Assembly (NCBI GenBank): GCA_964373815.1
Contig: CAYJWI010000006.1
Span: 1 to 55,278 of the forward strand
Length of the DNA: 55,278 nucleotides
Source of the DNA: UBA10205 sp964373815
GTDB taxonomy: Archaea; Iainarchaeota; Iainarchaeia; Iainarchaeales; Iainarchaeaceae
Reading direction: 5' to 3'
The stretch's first letter is position 1. Each line of letters starts with the position of its first letter. Under the pieces are notes generated by a model. It ran no database searches, had not been told where the DNA came from, and saw only the letters and a list, made by a program, of their open reading frames with translations. This document shows, piece after piece, positions 15,299 through 23,987 of this stretch. The position numbers and the translations under genes are program-made.

Positions 15299-16428
15299 TG
15301 AAATTATCCTTCCTTAACCTTTTCAGGAGAAAGACAAGGACCTTGCTTTCCGTTTTCGGGATAGCGATAGGCGTTGCGGCGATAATAGTGCTTGTTTCAG
15401 TGGTGGACGGCTTCACATTGCAGTTCGATTCGGTGATTGGCCAGTACAAGGGCATAACAGTTTATGAGAAGGATGCACAGGGCCAGGTTTTCTCGAAAGT
15501 GGACGCTTCTTTCGAGCAGAAAATAGAGGGAATGCCGGGGGTGAAGGCTGCAATTCCTGAAATATGGGTGTCGCCTAAAAAGATTGACGAGAAGGACATA
15601 GGGCTTGACAGCTTCAGCCCTCCGAGCGTTTACGGCCTTGACATAGGGAAGTATTTTTCCACGAATGCAAAGGGCTGGGTCGGGGATGTCGAAAAGGGCC
15701 TCCCCCTAAAATCATCCGACAGCGGCCAGGTTTTGATAGGCAAAAAAATAGGGAAGGATTTCCACAAATTCGTGGGCGCTCCGATAAAAATTGACGGCAA
15801 GGCCTTCAAGGTAAAGGGCATCCTTGCAGGGGAGAGCGACTTCATACAGAACATGGTTGTCATGAACCTTTGGGACGCGCGCTCTATAAGCCCTCTTGAC
15901 AGCGGCAAAATAACTTCGCTCACCGTAACCCTCAACGATGTTTCGCAGGACAAGAAAGTCGCCGGCCTGATAAAACTGATGTATGGGGAAAAGCTCCAGG
16001 CCTTCACACAGGCAGAGCTATCGGAGCAGTTCACGGGAATAATAGGGAATCTAAGGCTGCTTGCTATAGTTGTCGCGCTGATTTCAAGCATTGTCGCAGG
16101 CATCGGCATTGCAAATACAATGCTCATGAGCGTTCTCGAAAGGTTCGGTGAAATAGGCGCCCTGAAGGCAGTGGGCTGGACAAATGGCAACATACTTTCC
16201 ATGATACTTTTCGAATCCCTCTTTCTAGGCGCATTCGGGGGGTTTGCAGGCCTCACTTTGGGAGTCCTTGTAGACCAGATTCTCGCCTCTGGCGGAGTTG
16301 ATTATTACATTTCCCCAGTGCTTGCAATTTCGAGTTTTTTGTTCGCGGTGCTGCTCGGGGTTTTTGCCGGCATCTACCCAGCCTACCACGCATCGCGGCT
16401 AGACCCGGTGGAAGCCTTGAGGAGATGA
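15295..16428 (+). CDS. ABC transporter permease, MacB/FtsX type (first copy)
   Basis: Permease of 377 residues with the MacB-like layout. A membrane helix starts at residue 15 (TLLSVFGIAIGVAAIIVLVSVV), a large external core domain spans about 40-245, and the FtsX domain has three helices (LLAIVVALISSIVAGIGIANTML onward). The coupling loop TMLMSVLERFGEIGALKAVGWT and the end YPAYHASRLDPVEALRR are hallmarks. These transporters do not open a pore; they transmit force to extracytoplasmic partners or extract lipid-linked substrates. It overlaps the CARDB-like gene by 4 nt and is followed directly by the ATPase. A paralogue lies just after the ATPase, suggesting a heterodimer. Confidence 0.9.
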   Translation: MMKLSFLNLFRRKTRTLLSVFGIAIGVAAIIVLVSVVDGFTLQFDSVIGQYKGITVYEKDAQGQVFSKVDASFEQKIEGMPGVKAAIPEIWVSPKKIDEKDIGLDSFSPPSVYGLDIGKYFSTNAKGWVGDVEKGLPLKSSDSGQVLIGKKIGKDFHKFVGAPIKIDGKAFKVKGILAGESDFIQNMVVMNLWDARSISPLDSGKITSLTVTLNDVSQDKKVAGLIKLMYGEKLQAFTQAELSEQFTGIIGNLRLLAIVVALISSIVAGIGIANTMLMSVLERFGEIGALKAVGWTNGNILSMILFESLFLGAFGGFAGLTLGVLVDQILASGGVDYYISPVLAISSFLFAVLLGVFAGIYPAYHASRLDPVEALRR

Positions 16429-16434
16429 GTGTTT

Positions 16435-17148
16435 ATGGACAAAATCCCGATTGTGGAGCTAAAGGATGCGGTAAAGGAATACCATTTGGGCGAAACAGTT
16501 ATAAAGGCGCTAAACGGCGTCTCACTCTGCGTTGAGAAGGGCGATTTCATGGTGATTGTTGGCCCTAGCGGCTCTGGGAAGAGCACGCTAATGCACATAG
16601 TCGGTCTTCTGGACCATCCAAACAAAGGCGAGGTTTTTGTGGATGGAAAGCGCATAATAGAGCTCGACGACTGGCACCTTGCGATGCTGCGAAGAAACAA
16701 GATAGGCTTCATTTTCCAATCCTTCAACCTCATACCTACCCTGAGCGCGCTCGAGAACGTGCTAATACCAACCGAACCGCTTCCAGGGGGCAAGGAAAAC
16801 CTTGAGCAGCGCGCAATAGCCCTGCTAAAGCTCGTTGGCCTCGGTGACCGTATGCTGCACAAGCCAGATGAGCTCTCAGGCGGCCAGAGGCAGAGGGTTG
16901 CGATTGCAAGGTCTTTGATAAACGACCCGGAAATAATTTTCGCAGACGAGCCTACCGGAAATCTCGATTCGGTTACAGGAAGGCAGGTAATAGAGCTCAT
17001 GCACGACCTCAACCAGAATAAAGGCAAGACTTTCGTGCTGGTGACGCACGACCCCTCGATACTCGAGTACGCGACAAAAAAAGTCTTCATACTCGACGGA
17101 AAAATCACAAAAATGGAGCACAACAAAAACCCGAAGAGGAAAGGGTGA
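16435..17148 (+). CDS. ABC transporter ATPase, LolD/MacB type
   Basis: ATP-binding subunit of about 237 residues driving the flanking FtsX-type permeases. Walker A is GPSGSGKST near residue 43, the Q-loop is FQSFNL, the signature is LSGGQRQR, Walker B is IIFADEPTGNLDS, and the switch histidine is in VTHD. The sequence is typical of the LolD/MacB/FtsE group. The ATG at 16435 is chosen because GAGGAG lies 10 nt upstream; a GTG at 16429 is the alternative. Its stop overlaps the GTG in front of the next permease. Confidence 0.93.
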   Translation: MDKIPIVELKDAVKEYHLGETVIKALNGVSLCVEKGDFMVIVGPSGSGKSTLMHIVGLLDHPNKGEVFVDGKRIIELDDWHLAMLRRNKIGFIFQSFNLIPTLSALENVLIPTEPLPGGKENLEQRAIALLKLVGLGDRMLHKPDELSGGQRQRVAIARSLINDPEIIFADEPTGNLDSVTGRQVIELMHDLNQNKGKTFVLVTHDPSILEYATKKVFILDGKITKMEHNKNPKRKG

Positions 17149-17153
17149 TTGAA

Positions 17154-18284
17154 ATGCTCAAGCTAAGCGCGCTCAATGTTTCAAGGCACAAGGTAAGGTC
17201 TGCCCTCTCAATTCTTGGGATAATGCTCGGAGTGGCATCCCTAATTGTGCTCGTTTCGGTTGTTGACGGAATAAGAACTGAAATACATGACGCCTTCAGC
17301 AAGGCGCAGGGCGCAAGGGTAACTCCGCTCAAGGCAACGGACCCTGTTTACAATTTCCTCGACGAGAAATGGGGTGGAAAAATAGAATCCGTGCAGGGGG
17401 TGAAGGTCGCCGTCCCGGTAATAATCCAGCTCGCAAAAACCATTGACGGAAAACAGCAGCCGCTCTTCAACGGCCCGCGCTTTCTCGGAATAGATTTGGT
17501 AAAACAGTCGACTGCCACGGGCTCTGGCTTTAGCGGCGAACTACTTGAAGGAAGGGACTTCCGCCCATCAGATAATGGCGTTGCGCTGATCGGCAAAAAA
17601 ATAAAGAAGGATTTCCAGAAATTCCTCGGCTCGAAGATAAAGGTGAACGGCAAACAACTCACAATAATGGGGGTGTATACGACCGGCTCGGACTTGCTCG
17701 ACAACTCTGTCCTGATGCCGATGGACGATGCACGGCAGACCGCCAATTTCCCAGCAGGGAAAATAAGTTATCTGAATGTCCAGTTCAACAACCCCTCGGA
17801 GGACCAGAAGGTCGTCGAAAGGATAAACCTCATTTATGGCGATGAAATCCTCGCAAGAAGCCTCAACGATTTTTCGAGCCAGTTCGGCTCTATTTTTGAC
17901 AGCATCACAGCGCTTGTGGTGGTCATTGCATCCATTGCGTCCATTGTCGCATCGGTGGGCGTAATCAACACCATGCTAATGAGCGTTCTCGAGCGCTTCC
18001 GCGAAATCGGCGCCCTCAAGGCGGTCGGATGGACGAATTCCAACATAATGAAGATGGTGCTCTACGAATCCCTTTTCATAAGCCTTCTTGGCGGCGGGTT
18101 CGGGGTAGCACTCGGAGTAGCACTTTCGATTCTAGTGCAGGGCTTTGGACTTACAACCTCACTCTCGCCGTTCCTTCTAATCGGCTCTTTTGCCGGTGCG
18201 GTTGTAGTGGGAGTCATTGGCGGAATATACCCTTCCTACGTTGCATCAAGAATGGACCCGGTCGAAGCCCTGCGCGCGGAGTAG
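17154..18284 (+). CDS. ABC transporter permease, MacB/FtsX type (second copy)
   Basis: Paralogue of the permease at 15.3 kb with the same layout: first membrane helix (SALSILGIMLGVASLIVLVSVVDG), external core domain, three C-terminal helices. The shared loop TMLMSVLERFREIGALKAVGWT and the ending YPSYVASRMDPVEALRAE match it closely. The two copies differ most in the external domain, as expected if they form a heterodimer around one ATPase. The ATG at 17154 is preferred; a GTG at 17145 overlaps the ATPase stop and is possible. It is the last gene of the operon. Confidence 0.9.
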   Translation: MLKLSALNVSRHKVRSALSILGIMLGVASLIVLVSVVDGIRTEIHDAFSKAQGARVTPLKATDPVYNFLDEKWGGKIESVQGVKVAVPVIIQLAKTIDGKQQPLFNGPRFLGIDLVKQSTATGSGFSGELLEGRDFRPSDNGVALIGKKIKKDFQKFLGSKIKVNGKQLTIMGVYTTGSDLLDNSVLMPMDDARQTANFPAGKISYLNVQFNNPSEDQKVVERINLIYGDEILARSLNDFSSQFGSIFDSITALVVVIASIASIVASVGVINTMLMSVLERFREIGALKAVGWTNSNIMKMVLYESLFISLLGGGFGVALGVALSILVQGFGLTTSLSPFLLIGSFAGAVVVGVIGGIYPSYVASRMDPVEALRAE

Positions 18285-18399
18285 AGGGTTTATGCTTTGG
18301 GCGATTTTTAGGAAATAAAGCCATGGCCGGAGGTTTTTGCGGCCGAGAGAAAATTTAGCTGGCAAGTGTAACTATTATTTGCAGCCCGTGCATCGAAAC

Positions 18400-20256
18400 T
18401 TATTTCCTGTAAACTTCTGTTACGCCCTTTATCCCAGAAATCTGTTTTTTTATTTTTTCGAGCTGTTCGAGGTTTTTCAGCCTTAGCCCGAATGCACAGG
18501 TGGTCATGTTGGACGCAGAGGCATTGGCATTTGTGTAGGACACAACTACCTTGTTCTGCGAGAGCACCTTGAGTATTTCCTTAAATGTTCCCAGCCTGTC
18601 CCCTGCTTTTACTAACAGCTCTATGTCATAATATTCGCTTCTATGCCCCCACTCTACGGGCACCTTTTCGCCTGTGAGCTTTTTTGCCTGTGGGCAGTCG
18701 GACCTGTGCACGGAAATTTTCCTCTTGGTCGTTCTAAGGCCAATGACACCATCTCCCGGAAGGGGGCTGCAGCATTTTGCAAGCCTTACCTTGTTGCCTA
18801 ATGTCTTCACTGCGCTGCCAACGCCTCCGAAGCTTTTTGTGCTTTCCCTGCCCTTTTGGATGTTTAGCTTTGCCATTATTTTCTGCTTCGCTTTCCCGGT
18901 TTTTGCGAAAGTTAGCCAGTGCATTTTCGGGGATTGCTTTTGGGAAGTTACAATCTCGACAACATCGCCGTTCTTTATATGCGTGTTGAGGGAGACCATG
19001 TTGCCGTTTACCTTTGCGCCGCTGCACTTGTCCCCTATGTCAGAGTGCACGGCATAGGCAAAGTCTATGACACTCGCGCCTTCTGGAAGCTCTATTACCT
19101 GCCCCTTTGGTGTCATTGCGAATATTTCCTTCCCAAATATGTCTGCGTCAGTGTTTTTTCCTGAAGAACGCTCCCATTCGAGGACCTGCTTTATCCACTC
19201 TATTTTCTTGTCGTACTGCGTGTCCTTCTTCTCGCCCTTGTACCTCCAGTGCGAGGCAATGCCGAGCTCCGCAAAGTCATCCATCTCCTTTGTCCTGATC
19301 TGTATTTCGACGGGCACGCCTTCGTGTGTGTACACGCTTGTGTGCAATGACTGATAACCGTTCTCCTTGGGCTTTGCTATGTAGTCATCGAACTCCCCGG
19401 GAACAGGCTTCCAGATGGAGTGGAATATCCCTAGCGCCTCATAGCAGTCCTTAATAGATTCCGTCATTACCCTTAGCGCGACCATGTCGTAAATCTGCCT
19501 AATCCCTACCTTTTTCCTCTTCATTTTCGCGTAAGTGCTGTAAACTGTCTTTGCCCTTCCGCTAACCGAGGATTTTATTCCGGCGTTTTCGAGCGCCTGC
19601 TCGATTTCCTTTTTTGTTCTCCCAACTTCGCTTGTCGTCTGGCTTGCTATTAGCTTCATCGCCCTTTCAACTTCAAAGTATGTTTTTGGGTGCTCATGCC
19701 TGAATGCGAGGTCGTTCATTTCCGAGCTTATGGAATAGACGCCGAACTTGTGTGAGAGGGGCGCATAGACCTCTTTTATTTGTGCGAGTAGGGAATCCCT
19801 GTTTTTTTGCGGCGCCTGCTCTATTTTCCTCATCTTTTCGAGCATTTCCGCAAGCTGGAGCATTACAACATCAGGGTTTGTAGTGAGAACTATGAGCATT
19901 TTTTTTGTCAGGCTCTCTGTTTGCTCCGGGTTTAACAGCAGCGCTTTCTCGAACCTTTCCCTCGCCCTTGCAAACTCTATAACTTTCGCCCCAAGTGCCT
20001 TCTGCGCGGATGCCTCATCTATGATGGCGTCCAAAAGGTTCCCGAAAAGTGCGGCTATCACGGCATTTTTGTCAAGGCCGAGCCTTAGCACCGTCCTTGC
20101 AATACTCACATTGTTATCTAGCTCTTTTTCCGCGGAAAAGCCCTTTGCGGAGGCTGTGCCCAAGACAAGGCCTATGGCCTTAGAGGCTTCATCGTGCGAG
20201 CCGAAGGCCGATGCGAACTCATCTAGGAAAGCGCTTCTTTCGGCGGAAGATTCCAT
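18400..20256 (-). CDS. Long RelA/SpoT homologue, (p)ppGpp synthetase with degenerate HD domain
   Basis: Protein of 618 residues with bacterial Rel architecture: pseudo-HD (1-180), synthetase (215-345), TGS (376-437), a helical region, a CC-type segment (LAKCCSPLPGDG) and ACT (about 545-618). The synthetase keeps the G-loop GRAKTVYSTYAKM (233-245), the acidic IYDMVALRV around D257, a GYQSLHT segment and VEIQIRT with E317. This predicts ATP-to-GTP/GDP pyrophosphate transfer making (p)ppGpp. The hydrolase site is lost: the usual HDxxED reads GNLLDA (72-77), and the RLHNMR element reads MLEKMR. A synthetase-only enzyme is inferred. Long Rel proteins are rare in archaea, suggesting transfer from bacteria. 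It is divergent from tpiA. Confidence 0.88.
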   Translation of the reverse strand: MESSAERSAFLDEFASAFGSHDEASKAIGLVLGTASAKGFSAEKELDNNVSIARTVLRLGLDKNAVIAALFGNLLDAIIDEASAQKALGAKVIEFARARERFEKALLLNPEQTESLTKKMLIVLTTNPDVVMLQLAEMLEKMRKIEQAPQKNRDSLLAQIKEVYAPLSHKFGVYSISSEMNDLAFRHEHPKTYFEVERAMKLIASQTTSEVGRTKKEIEQALENAGIKSSVSGRAKTVYSTYAKMKRKKVGIRQIYDMVALRVMTESIKDCYEALGIFHSIWKPVPGEFDDYIAKPKENGYQSLHTSVYTHEGVPVEIQIRTKEMDDFAELGIASHWRYKGEKKDTQYDKKIEWIKQVLEWERSSGKNTDADIFGKEIFAMTPKGQVIELPEGASVIDFAYAVHSDIGDKCSGAKVNGNMVSLNTHIKNGDVVEIVTSQKQSPKMHWLTFAKTGKAKQKIMAKLNIQKGRESTKSFGGVGSAVKTLGNKVRLAKCCSPLPGDGVIGLRTTKRKISVHRSDCPQAKKLTGEKVPVEWGHRSEYYDIELLVKAGDRLGTFKEILKVLSQNKVVVSYTNANASASNMTTCAFGLRLKNLEQLEKIKKQISGIKGVTEVYRK

Positions 20257-20302
20257 AACTAAACCTTCCGGAAACCCTATTTTAGGCTTTTGCTGCGGGA
20301 GC

Positions 20303-20352
20303 TTTTGAGGCTATTTTAACGTTTTTTCCAATTCCCGGTTGCGGCCTCAAAA
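20303..20352. promoter_or_regulatory. Inverted repeat between rel and tpiA
   Basis: TTTTGAGGC (20303-20311) and GCCTCAAAA (20344-20352) form a perfect 9-bp inverted repeat with a 32-nt spacer, in the divergent region between the Rel gene and triosephosphate isomerase. It may be an operator shared by both promoters, or an RNA hairpin. Confidence 0.35.
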
Positions 20353-20451
20353 TCGCTATTTGCCCCCAAACCCCCTTCTTCCGTGGGGCTTGGCCATGGC
20401 TTTTATTACCATGCATCCATTCCTTTATTTGCAGCCCCAAGAGTGGTTTTT

Positions 20452-21144
20452 ATGGGTTACTACCTTTTCGTGAACTTCAAGACCTACGAGCAAGGCACGG
20501 GGAAGAATGCGCTCGCACTCGCAAAGCTCATGTCGACTTTCCACACAGGCGAAGTCGAAATAATCCCTGTTGTGCAGGCAGTTGACCTAAGGCCTATAGC
20601 GGACGGGGTTTCGCTCAAGATTTTTGTGCAGCACCTGGACCCGGTTTCATTCGGCTCTAATACAGGCAGCATTCTCCCGGAAGCGCTCAAAAGCGCGGGC
20701 GCGCATGGCTCTGTCCTAAACCACGCGGAGAACAAGCGCGAGAACGATTTTGTCGAAAGGGCGGTGAAGCGCTGCCACGAGGCGGGGCTCAATGCAATGG
20801 TCTGCGCCGAGAATCTCAAGCGCGCGCAGGAAGTCGCAAAATTCTCCCCGGATTTTATTGCGGTTGAGCCCCCGGAGCTTATAGGGGGGGATGTGAGCGT
20901 TAGCAGCGCAAAGCCGGAGCTGATTTCAGATTGTGTTAAGGAAATAAAAAAAATAAACCCGAAAATCGTCGTCATCACGGGGGCGGGGATAAAGAACTCA
21001 AAGGATGTCGGGAAGGCAATAGAGCTCGGCACCAGCGGCGTATTCGTCGCCTCGGGAATTGTCTGCGCAAAGGATAGGGAATATGCCCTGCGAGAACTCG
21101 TAAGTGGTTTTCCTACGCGCGACCCTAAAAAAGTGCAGCCGTGA
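20452..21144 (+). CDS. tpiA: Triosephosphate isomerase
   Basis: Archaeal-type TIM-barrel enzyme of about 230 residues, shorter than the bacterial form, interconverting DHAP and glyceraldehyde 3-phosphate. Catalytic residues are visible: N and K in VNFKTYEQ at the start, H in VLNHAENK (base-pairing histidine), and E in AVEPPELIGG. The phosphate-binding end reads TGAGIKNSKDVGKAIELGTSGVFVASGI. The ATG at 20452 is chosen because the conserved YYLFVNFKTY follows; an upstream in-frame ATG at 20383 would add 23 unrelated residues. It stands alone and convergent to sufU. Confidence 0.95.
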   Translation: MGYYLFVNFKTYEQGTGKNALALAKLMSTFHTGEVEIIPVVQAVDLRPIADGVSLKIFVQHLDPVSFGSNTGSILPEALKSAGAHGSVLNHAENKRENDFVERAVKRCHEAGLNAMVCAENLKRAQEVAKFSPDFIAVEPPELIGGDVSVSSAKPELISDCVKEIKKINPKIVVITGAGIKNSKDVGKAIELGTSGVFVASGIVCAKDREYALRELVSGFPTRDPKKVQP

Positions 21145-21203
21145 AGGGGTGTTTTGGCAAACTGTTTTTTTAGGCGAGAAGCGCAAAAGGGCCAAAGCAC
21201 TCT

Positions 21204-21623
21204 TCAGACAACTATCCCTTTCACAACAGTCGGCTTTGCGCCGTTCTTCTCGTATTCCTCTATTCCCCTCTTGAGCACAATGAGCCCTAGCAGCGCGCAC
21301 TTTATGCGAGTCTGGATAATGTTTCCCAATTCCGCGAACAATTTTTCCTTGCTGATTTTTTTTGCCTCGGAAACTTTTTTCCCTTTCACCATTTCAGATA
21401 AGAGCGCTTCCGACGCGACGCTTATTGCGCACCCGCTGCCGTAAAATTTTATGCCCTCTACTTTCCCATCCGTGATTTTTACCGTGAAGGTGACTCGGTC
21501 CCCACACGTAGGGTTCCCCCCGTCTGATTCGAGGTCGAATTTTTCAAGCCTGCCCTTGTTGGGCGGGTTCTTGTAGAGTTCGAGTATTATTTCGGTGTAA
21601 ATGCTGTCCTCGGCCGGCTTCAT
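21204..21623 (-). CDS. sufU: SufU/NifU-like Fe-S scaffold protein
   Basis: Protein of about 139 residues of the SufU/IscU fold. The three conserved cysteines appear in NPTCGDRV, GSGCAIS and RIKCALL, the positions that bind a nascent Fe-S cluster or zinc. The start YTEIILELYKNPPNKGRLE matches the family N-terminus. It is the last gene of the suf operon and begins 2 nt after the sufS stop. The ATG at 21623 fits; a longer upstream frame overlaps sufS. As scaffold or sulfur-transfer partner it would receive sulfur from SufS and pass it to SufBCD; which role it plays cannot be told from sequence. Confidence 0.92.
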   Translation of the reverse strand: MKPAEDSIYTEIILELYKNPPNKGRLEKFDLESDGGNPTCGDRVTFTVKITDGKVEGIKFYGSGCAISVASEALLSEMVKGKKVSEAKKISKEKLFAELGNIIQTRIKCALLGLIVLKRGIEEYEKNGAKPTVVKGIVV

Positions 21624-21625
21624 GT

Positions 21626-22843
21626 TCAAACCCTGAAAACTTTTTTGGCCTGCTCCGCGCAATCCGCAAGCAAATCAATGTCCTCTTTGGTGTTGTAGAT
21701 GTAAAACGACGCCCTTGCGACGCCCTCGACTTCCATTTCGTGCATCAACGGCTGGGCGCAGTGGTTTCCTGCGCGGATTATCACTCCGCTCTGCCCCATT
21801 ATTTCGGAAACATCGTGCGGGTGCACTCCCTTTATGTTGAATGAAATTATGCCGGTCCTCGGCCCTGTTTTGGGCCCGTAAACCTGCACGCCTTCTATTC
21901 CTGAGAGCCTCTTTAGCCCGTGCTTTAAAAGTTTTTGCTTGTGGCCCTCGATGTTTCCAAACCCTATTTTGGAAATATAATCAAGCGCCTCGCCGAACGC
22001 AATTCCGCCAGCAATGTTCGGGGTGCCGGCCTCGAATTTCCACGGAAGGCTGTTCCATTCCGCGCCATCCAATGTAACCGAAGAAATCATATCCCCGCCA
22101 GTAAGGAAAGGCTCGAGCCCATTTAGCGCTTCTTCCTTGCCGTAGAGCACCCCGACCCCTGTAGGCCCGAGCATTTTGTGCGCTGAAAACGCAAGGAAGT
22201 CTGCATTTATTTTTTTTACGTCGATTTTTAGGTGCGGTGCTGCCTGGCAGGCATCAACTATGAAATATGCGCCCGCCCCTTTCGCCATTTTCGAGATTTT
22301 TTCCACGGGGTTTATGGTGCCGAGTATGTTCGATGCCATTGTAACAGAGACAATTTTCGTCCTTTCAGAAATGAGTGATTCGAGGCTTTCCATATCAAGT
22401 TTTCCGTCAGAGGTGATATTTGCATACTTCACTTTCACCTTCTTCCTTTTCGCGAGCTGCTGCCAGGGCACTATGTTTGCATGGTGCTCCATTTTGGTGA
22501 GCACTACCTCATCCCCTTCGGAAAGTTTTTCCCCTAACGAATATGCGAGCAGGTTGATGCTCTCTGTTGCGTTTTTAGTGAAAATTATTTCCTCAATTCC
22601 TTTTGCACTGATGAACTTCGCGGTCTTTGAATGCGCATCTTCATAAGCCTCGGTTGCCTTGAGGCTGAGGGCATTGAGCCCCCTGTGGATGTTGGCATTG
22701 TAGTTTTTGTAGAATTCCATTTCCTTCTCAAGGACCTGCAGTGGCTTTTGCGTGGTTGCGGCGTTGTCGAGGTAGGCAAGCCTCTTGCCACCAAGCTTTT
22801 TGCGCAGTATAGGGAAATCCTTGATTATCTTTTTCACGTTCAT
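21626..22843 (-). CDS. sufS: Cysteine desulfurase SufS
   Basis: PLP enzyme of 405 residues that takes sulfur from cysteine for Fe-S assembly. The N-terminus YLDNAATTQKP, the PLP-lysine in FSAHKMLGPTG and the persulfide cysteine in RAGNHCAQPLMH (group II desulfurase loop) are all present. KMEHHANIVPWQ and the FEAGTPN segment complete the family pattern. It lies 7 nt after sufD and 2 nt before sufU in the regulator-C-B-D-S-U operon. Nothing is missing or truncated. Confidence 0.96.
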   Translation of the reverse strand: MNVKKIIKDFPILRKKLGGKRLAYLDNAATTQKPLQVLEKEMEFYKNYNANIHRGLNALSLKATEAYEDAHSKTAKFISAKGIEEIIFTKNATESINLLAYSLGEKLSEGDEVVLTKMEHHANIVPWQQLAKRKKVKVKYANITSDGKLDMESLESLISERTKIVSVTMASNILGTINPVEKISKMAKGAGAYFIVDACQAAPHLKIDVKKINADFLAFSAHKMLGPTGVGVLYGKEEALNGLEPFLTGGDMISSVTLDGAEWNSLPWKFEAGTPNIAGGIAFGEALDYISKIGFGNIEGHKQKLLKHGLKRLSGIEGVQVYGPKTGPRTGIISFNIKGVHPHDVSEIMGQSGVIIRAGNHCAQPLMHEMEVEGVARASFYIYNTKEDIDLLADCAEQAKKVFRV

Positions 22844-22850
22844 AAAATTC

Positions 22851-23987
22851 TCAAAGGCTTTTTTCTATTATTGCCTGTATTTTGGTTTTCGCGGCCTCCG
22901 CGAGCCTGAAGGCGATGCTCTCAAGAAAGCTCTTCACGATGGTTTTCCGCGCCTCGTCTTTTGGTATTCCGCGCGATTCGAGATAAAACAGCTCATCATC
23001 CTCAATCCTTGCAACAGTTGCCGAATGCGTTGCCTTGACATCGTCGGTCTTTATCTCAAGGCCAGGTATCTGGTTGCTGCTCGCATTGTTCCCAAGAATC
23101 ATGGCGTGGCATTCTAGCAGCGCGTTCGTTTTGTCCCCTTCGGGCTCTATGCGTATCATCCCATCGAAAACGTTCCTGCTCTCATCTAGGAGCGCGGAGT
23201 TGAAAACGCAGTGGCTAGAGCTTGCGGGGGCGCGGTGTATTGTGGAATAATTTAGGTCGAAGTGCTGCTTGTTTTTTGCAAGCAGGAGGCTGTACTCGTT
23301 TGCGCAAGAGCCGGGGCCTTCTAGGATGTTCGAAGTGTTTGCCCTCACAAGCTCTCCACCGAACCAGGAATTGTTGTTGGTTAGCGATGCGTCCTTTTCG
23401 ACTATGCACTGCTGGCAGGTTATTTTCGCGCCCTGTTCAAGGTGTATTTTTGCAAGGCCTATTTTTCCGCCTTCGCCTATGTGAATTGTTTCGCAGCTAA
23501 GTGTGCCACCATTTCCCACAATTTCCTCTATTATTTCTGATTGCACCCGCGGCTCTACTATTATGAATGACTTGGAGCAGGAGTTTTCCTGCATCTGAAC
23601 CGAGAGCGAAATCGTTTCGCCTTCGCACTCCTTTCCTATGAGCACCACAAACCCTGTGTTGAAGTTGGCGTTTACGAACGCCTCGAACTGGTCTTTTGCG
23701 CTCTTCTCTTTGGAAATTATTTCGGCCAGCTTTTGCGGCATTTCCAATAGCGCCTTTCCCAAAGGGATCACTTTTGCCCCTTTTCCGGACTTGATTGAAA
23801 CCTTCGGCTCGCTCCCTTTTGCAGGCGCTTTGAGCAGCTCTTCAAGCCTTGGTATGCTCGTGTACTTGCTTTTCTTCACGGGCTTTGCTAGAAATATTTC
23901 GTGGTTTTTTTCCCGGTACTCTGTGAGCCATTGCGGGCTGTTGGGAAATGCCCCTTGGGCAAAAGCAGTCTGCTGCACCCCGTTCAC
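22851..23987 (-). CDS. sufD: Fe-S assembly protein SufD
   Basis: SufD-type beta-helix protein of 378 residues that pairs with SufB and SufC as the cluster-assembly complex. The family C-terminus is clear: a TDDVKATHSATVARIEDDELFYLESRGIP stretch, then AFRLAEAAKTKIQ. The GTG at 23987 overlaps the sufB stop (GTGA), so translation is coupled. It lacks an intein, unlike its partner SufB. Cysteines in the central helix region (SCSKS, LSCET, ITCQQC) may be structural. Confidence 0.93.
   Translation of the reverse strand: MNGVQQTAFAQGAFPNSPQWLTEYREKNHEIFLAKPVKKSKYTSIPRLEELLKAPAKGSEPKVSIKSGKGAKVIPLGKALLEMPQKLAEIISKEKSAKDQFEAFVNANFNTGFVVLIGKECEGETISLSVQMQENSCSKSFIIVEPRVQSEIIEEIVGNGGTLSCETIHIGEGGKIGLAKIHLEQGAKITCQQCIVEKDASLTNNNSWFGGELVRANTSNILEGPGSCANEYSLLLAKNKQHFDLNYSTIHRAPASSSHCVFNSALLDESRNVFDGMIRIEPEGDKTNALLECHAMILGNNASSNQIPGLEIKTDDVKATHSATVARIEDDELFYLESRGIPKDEARKTIVKSFLESIAFRLAEAAKTKIQAIIEKSL

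Noticed and set aside
18285..18399. Possible gene between the ABC permease and the Rel gene
   Set aside because: Only a short GGCCG-type inverted repeat is present near 18323-18345; no open frame or RNA pattern is supported.
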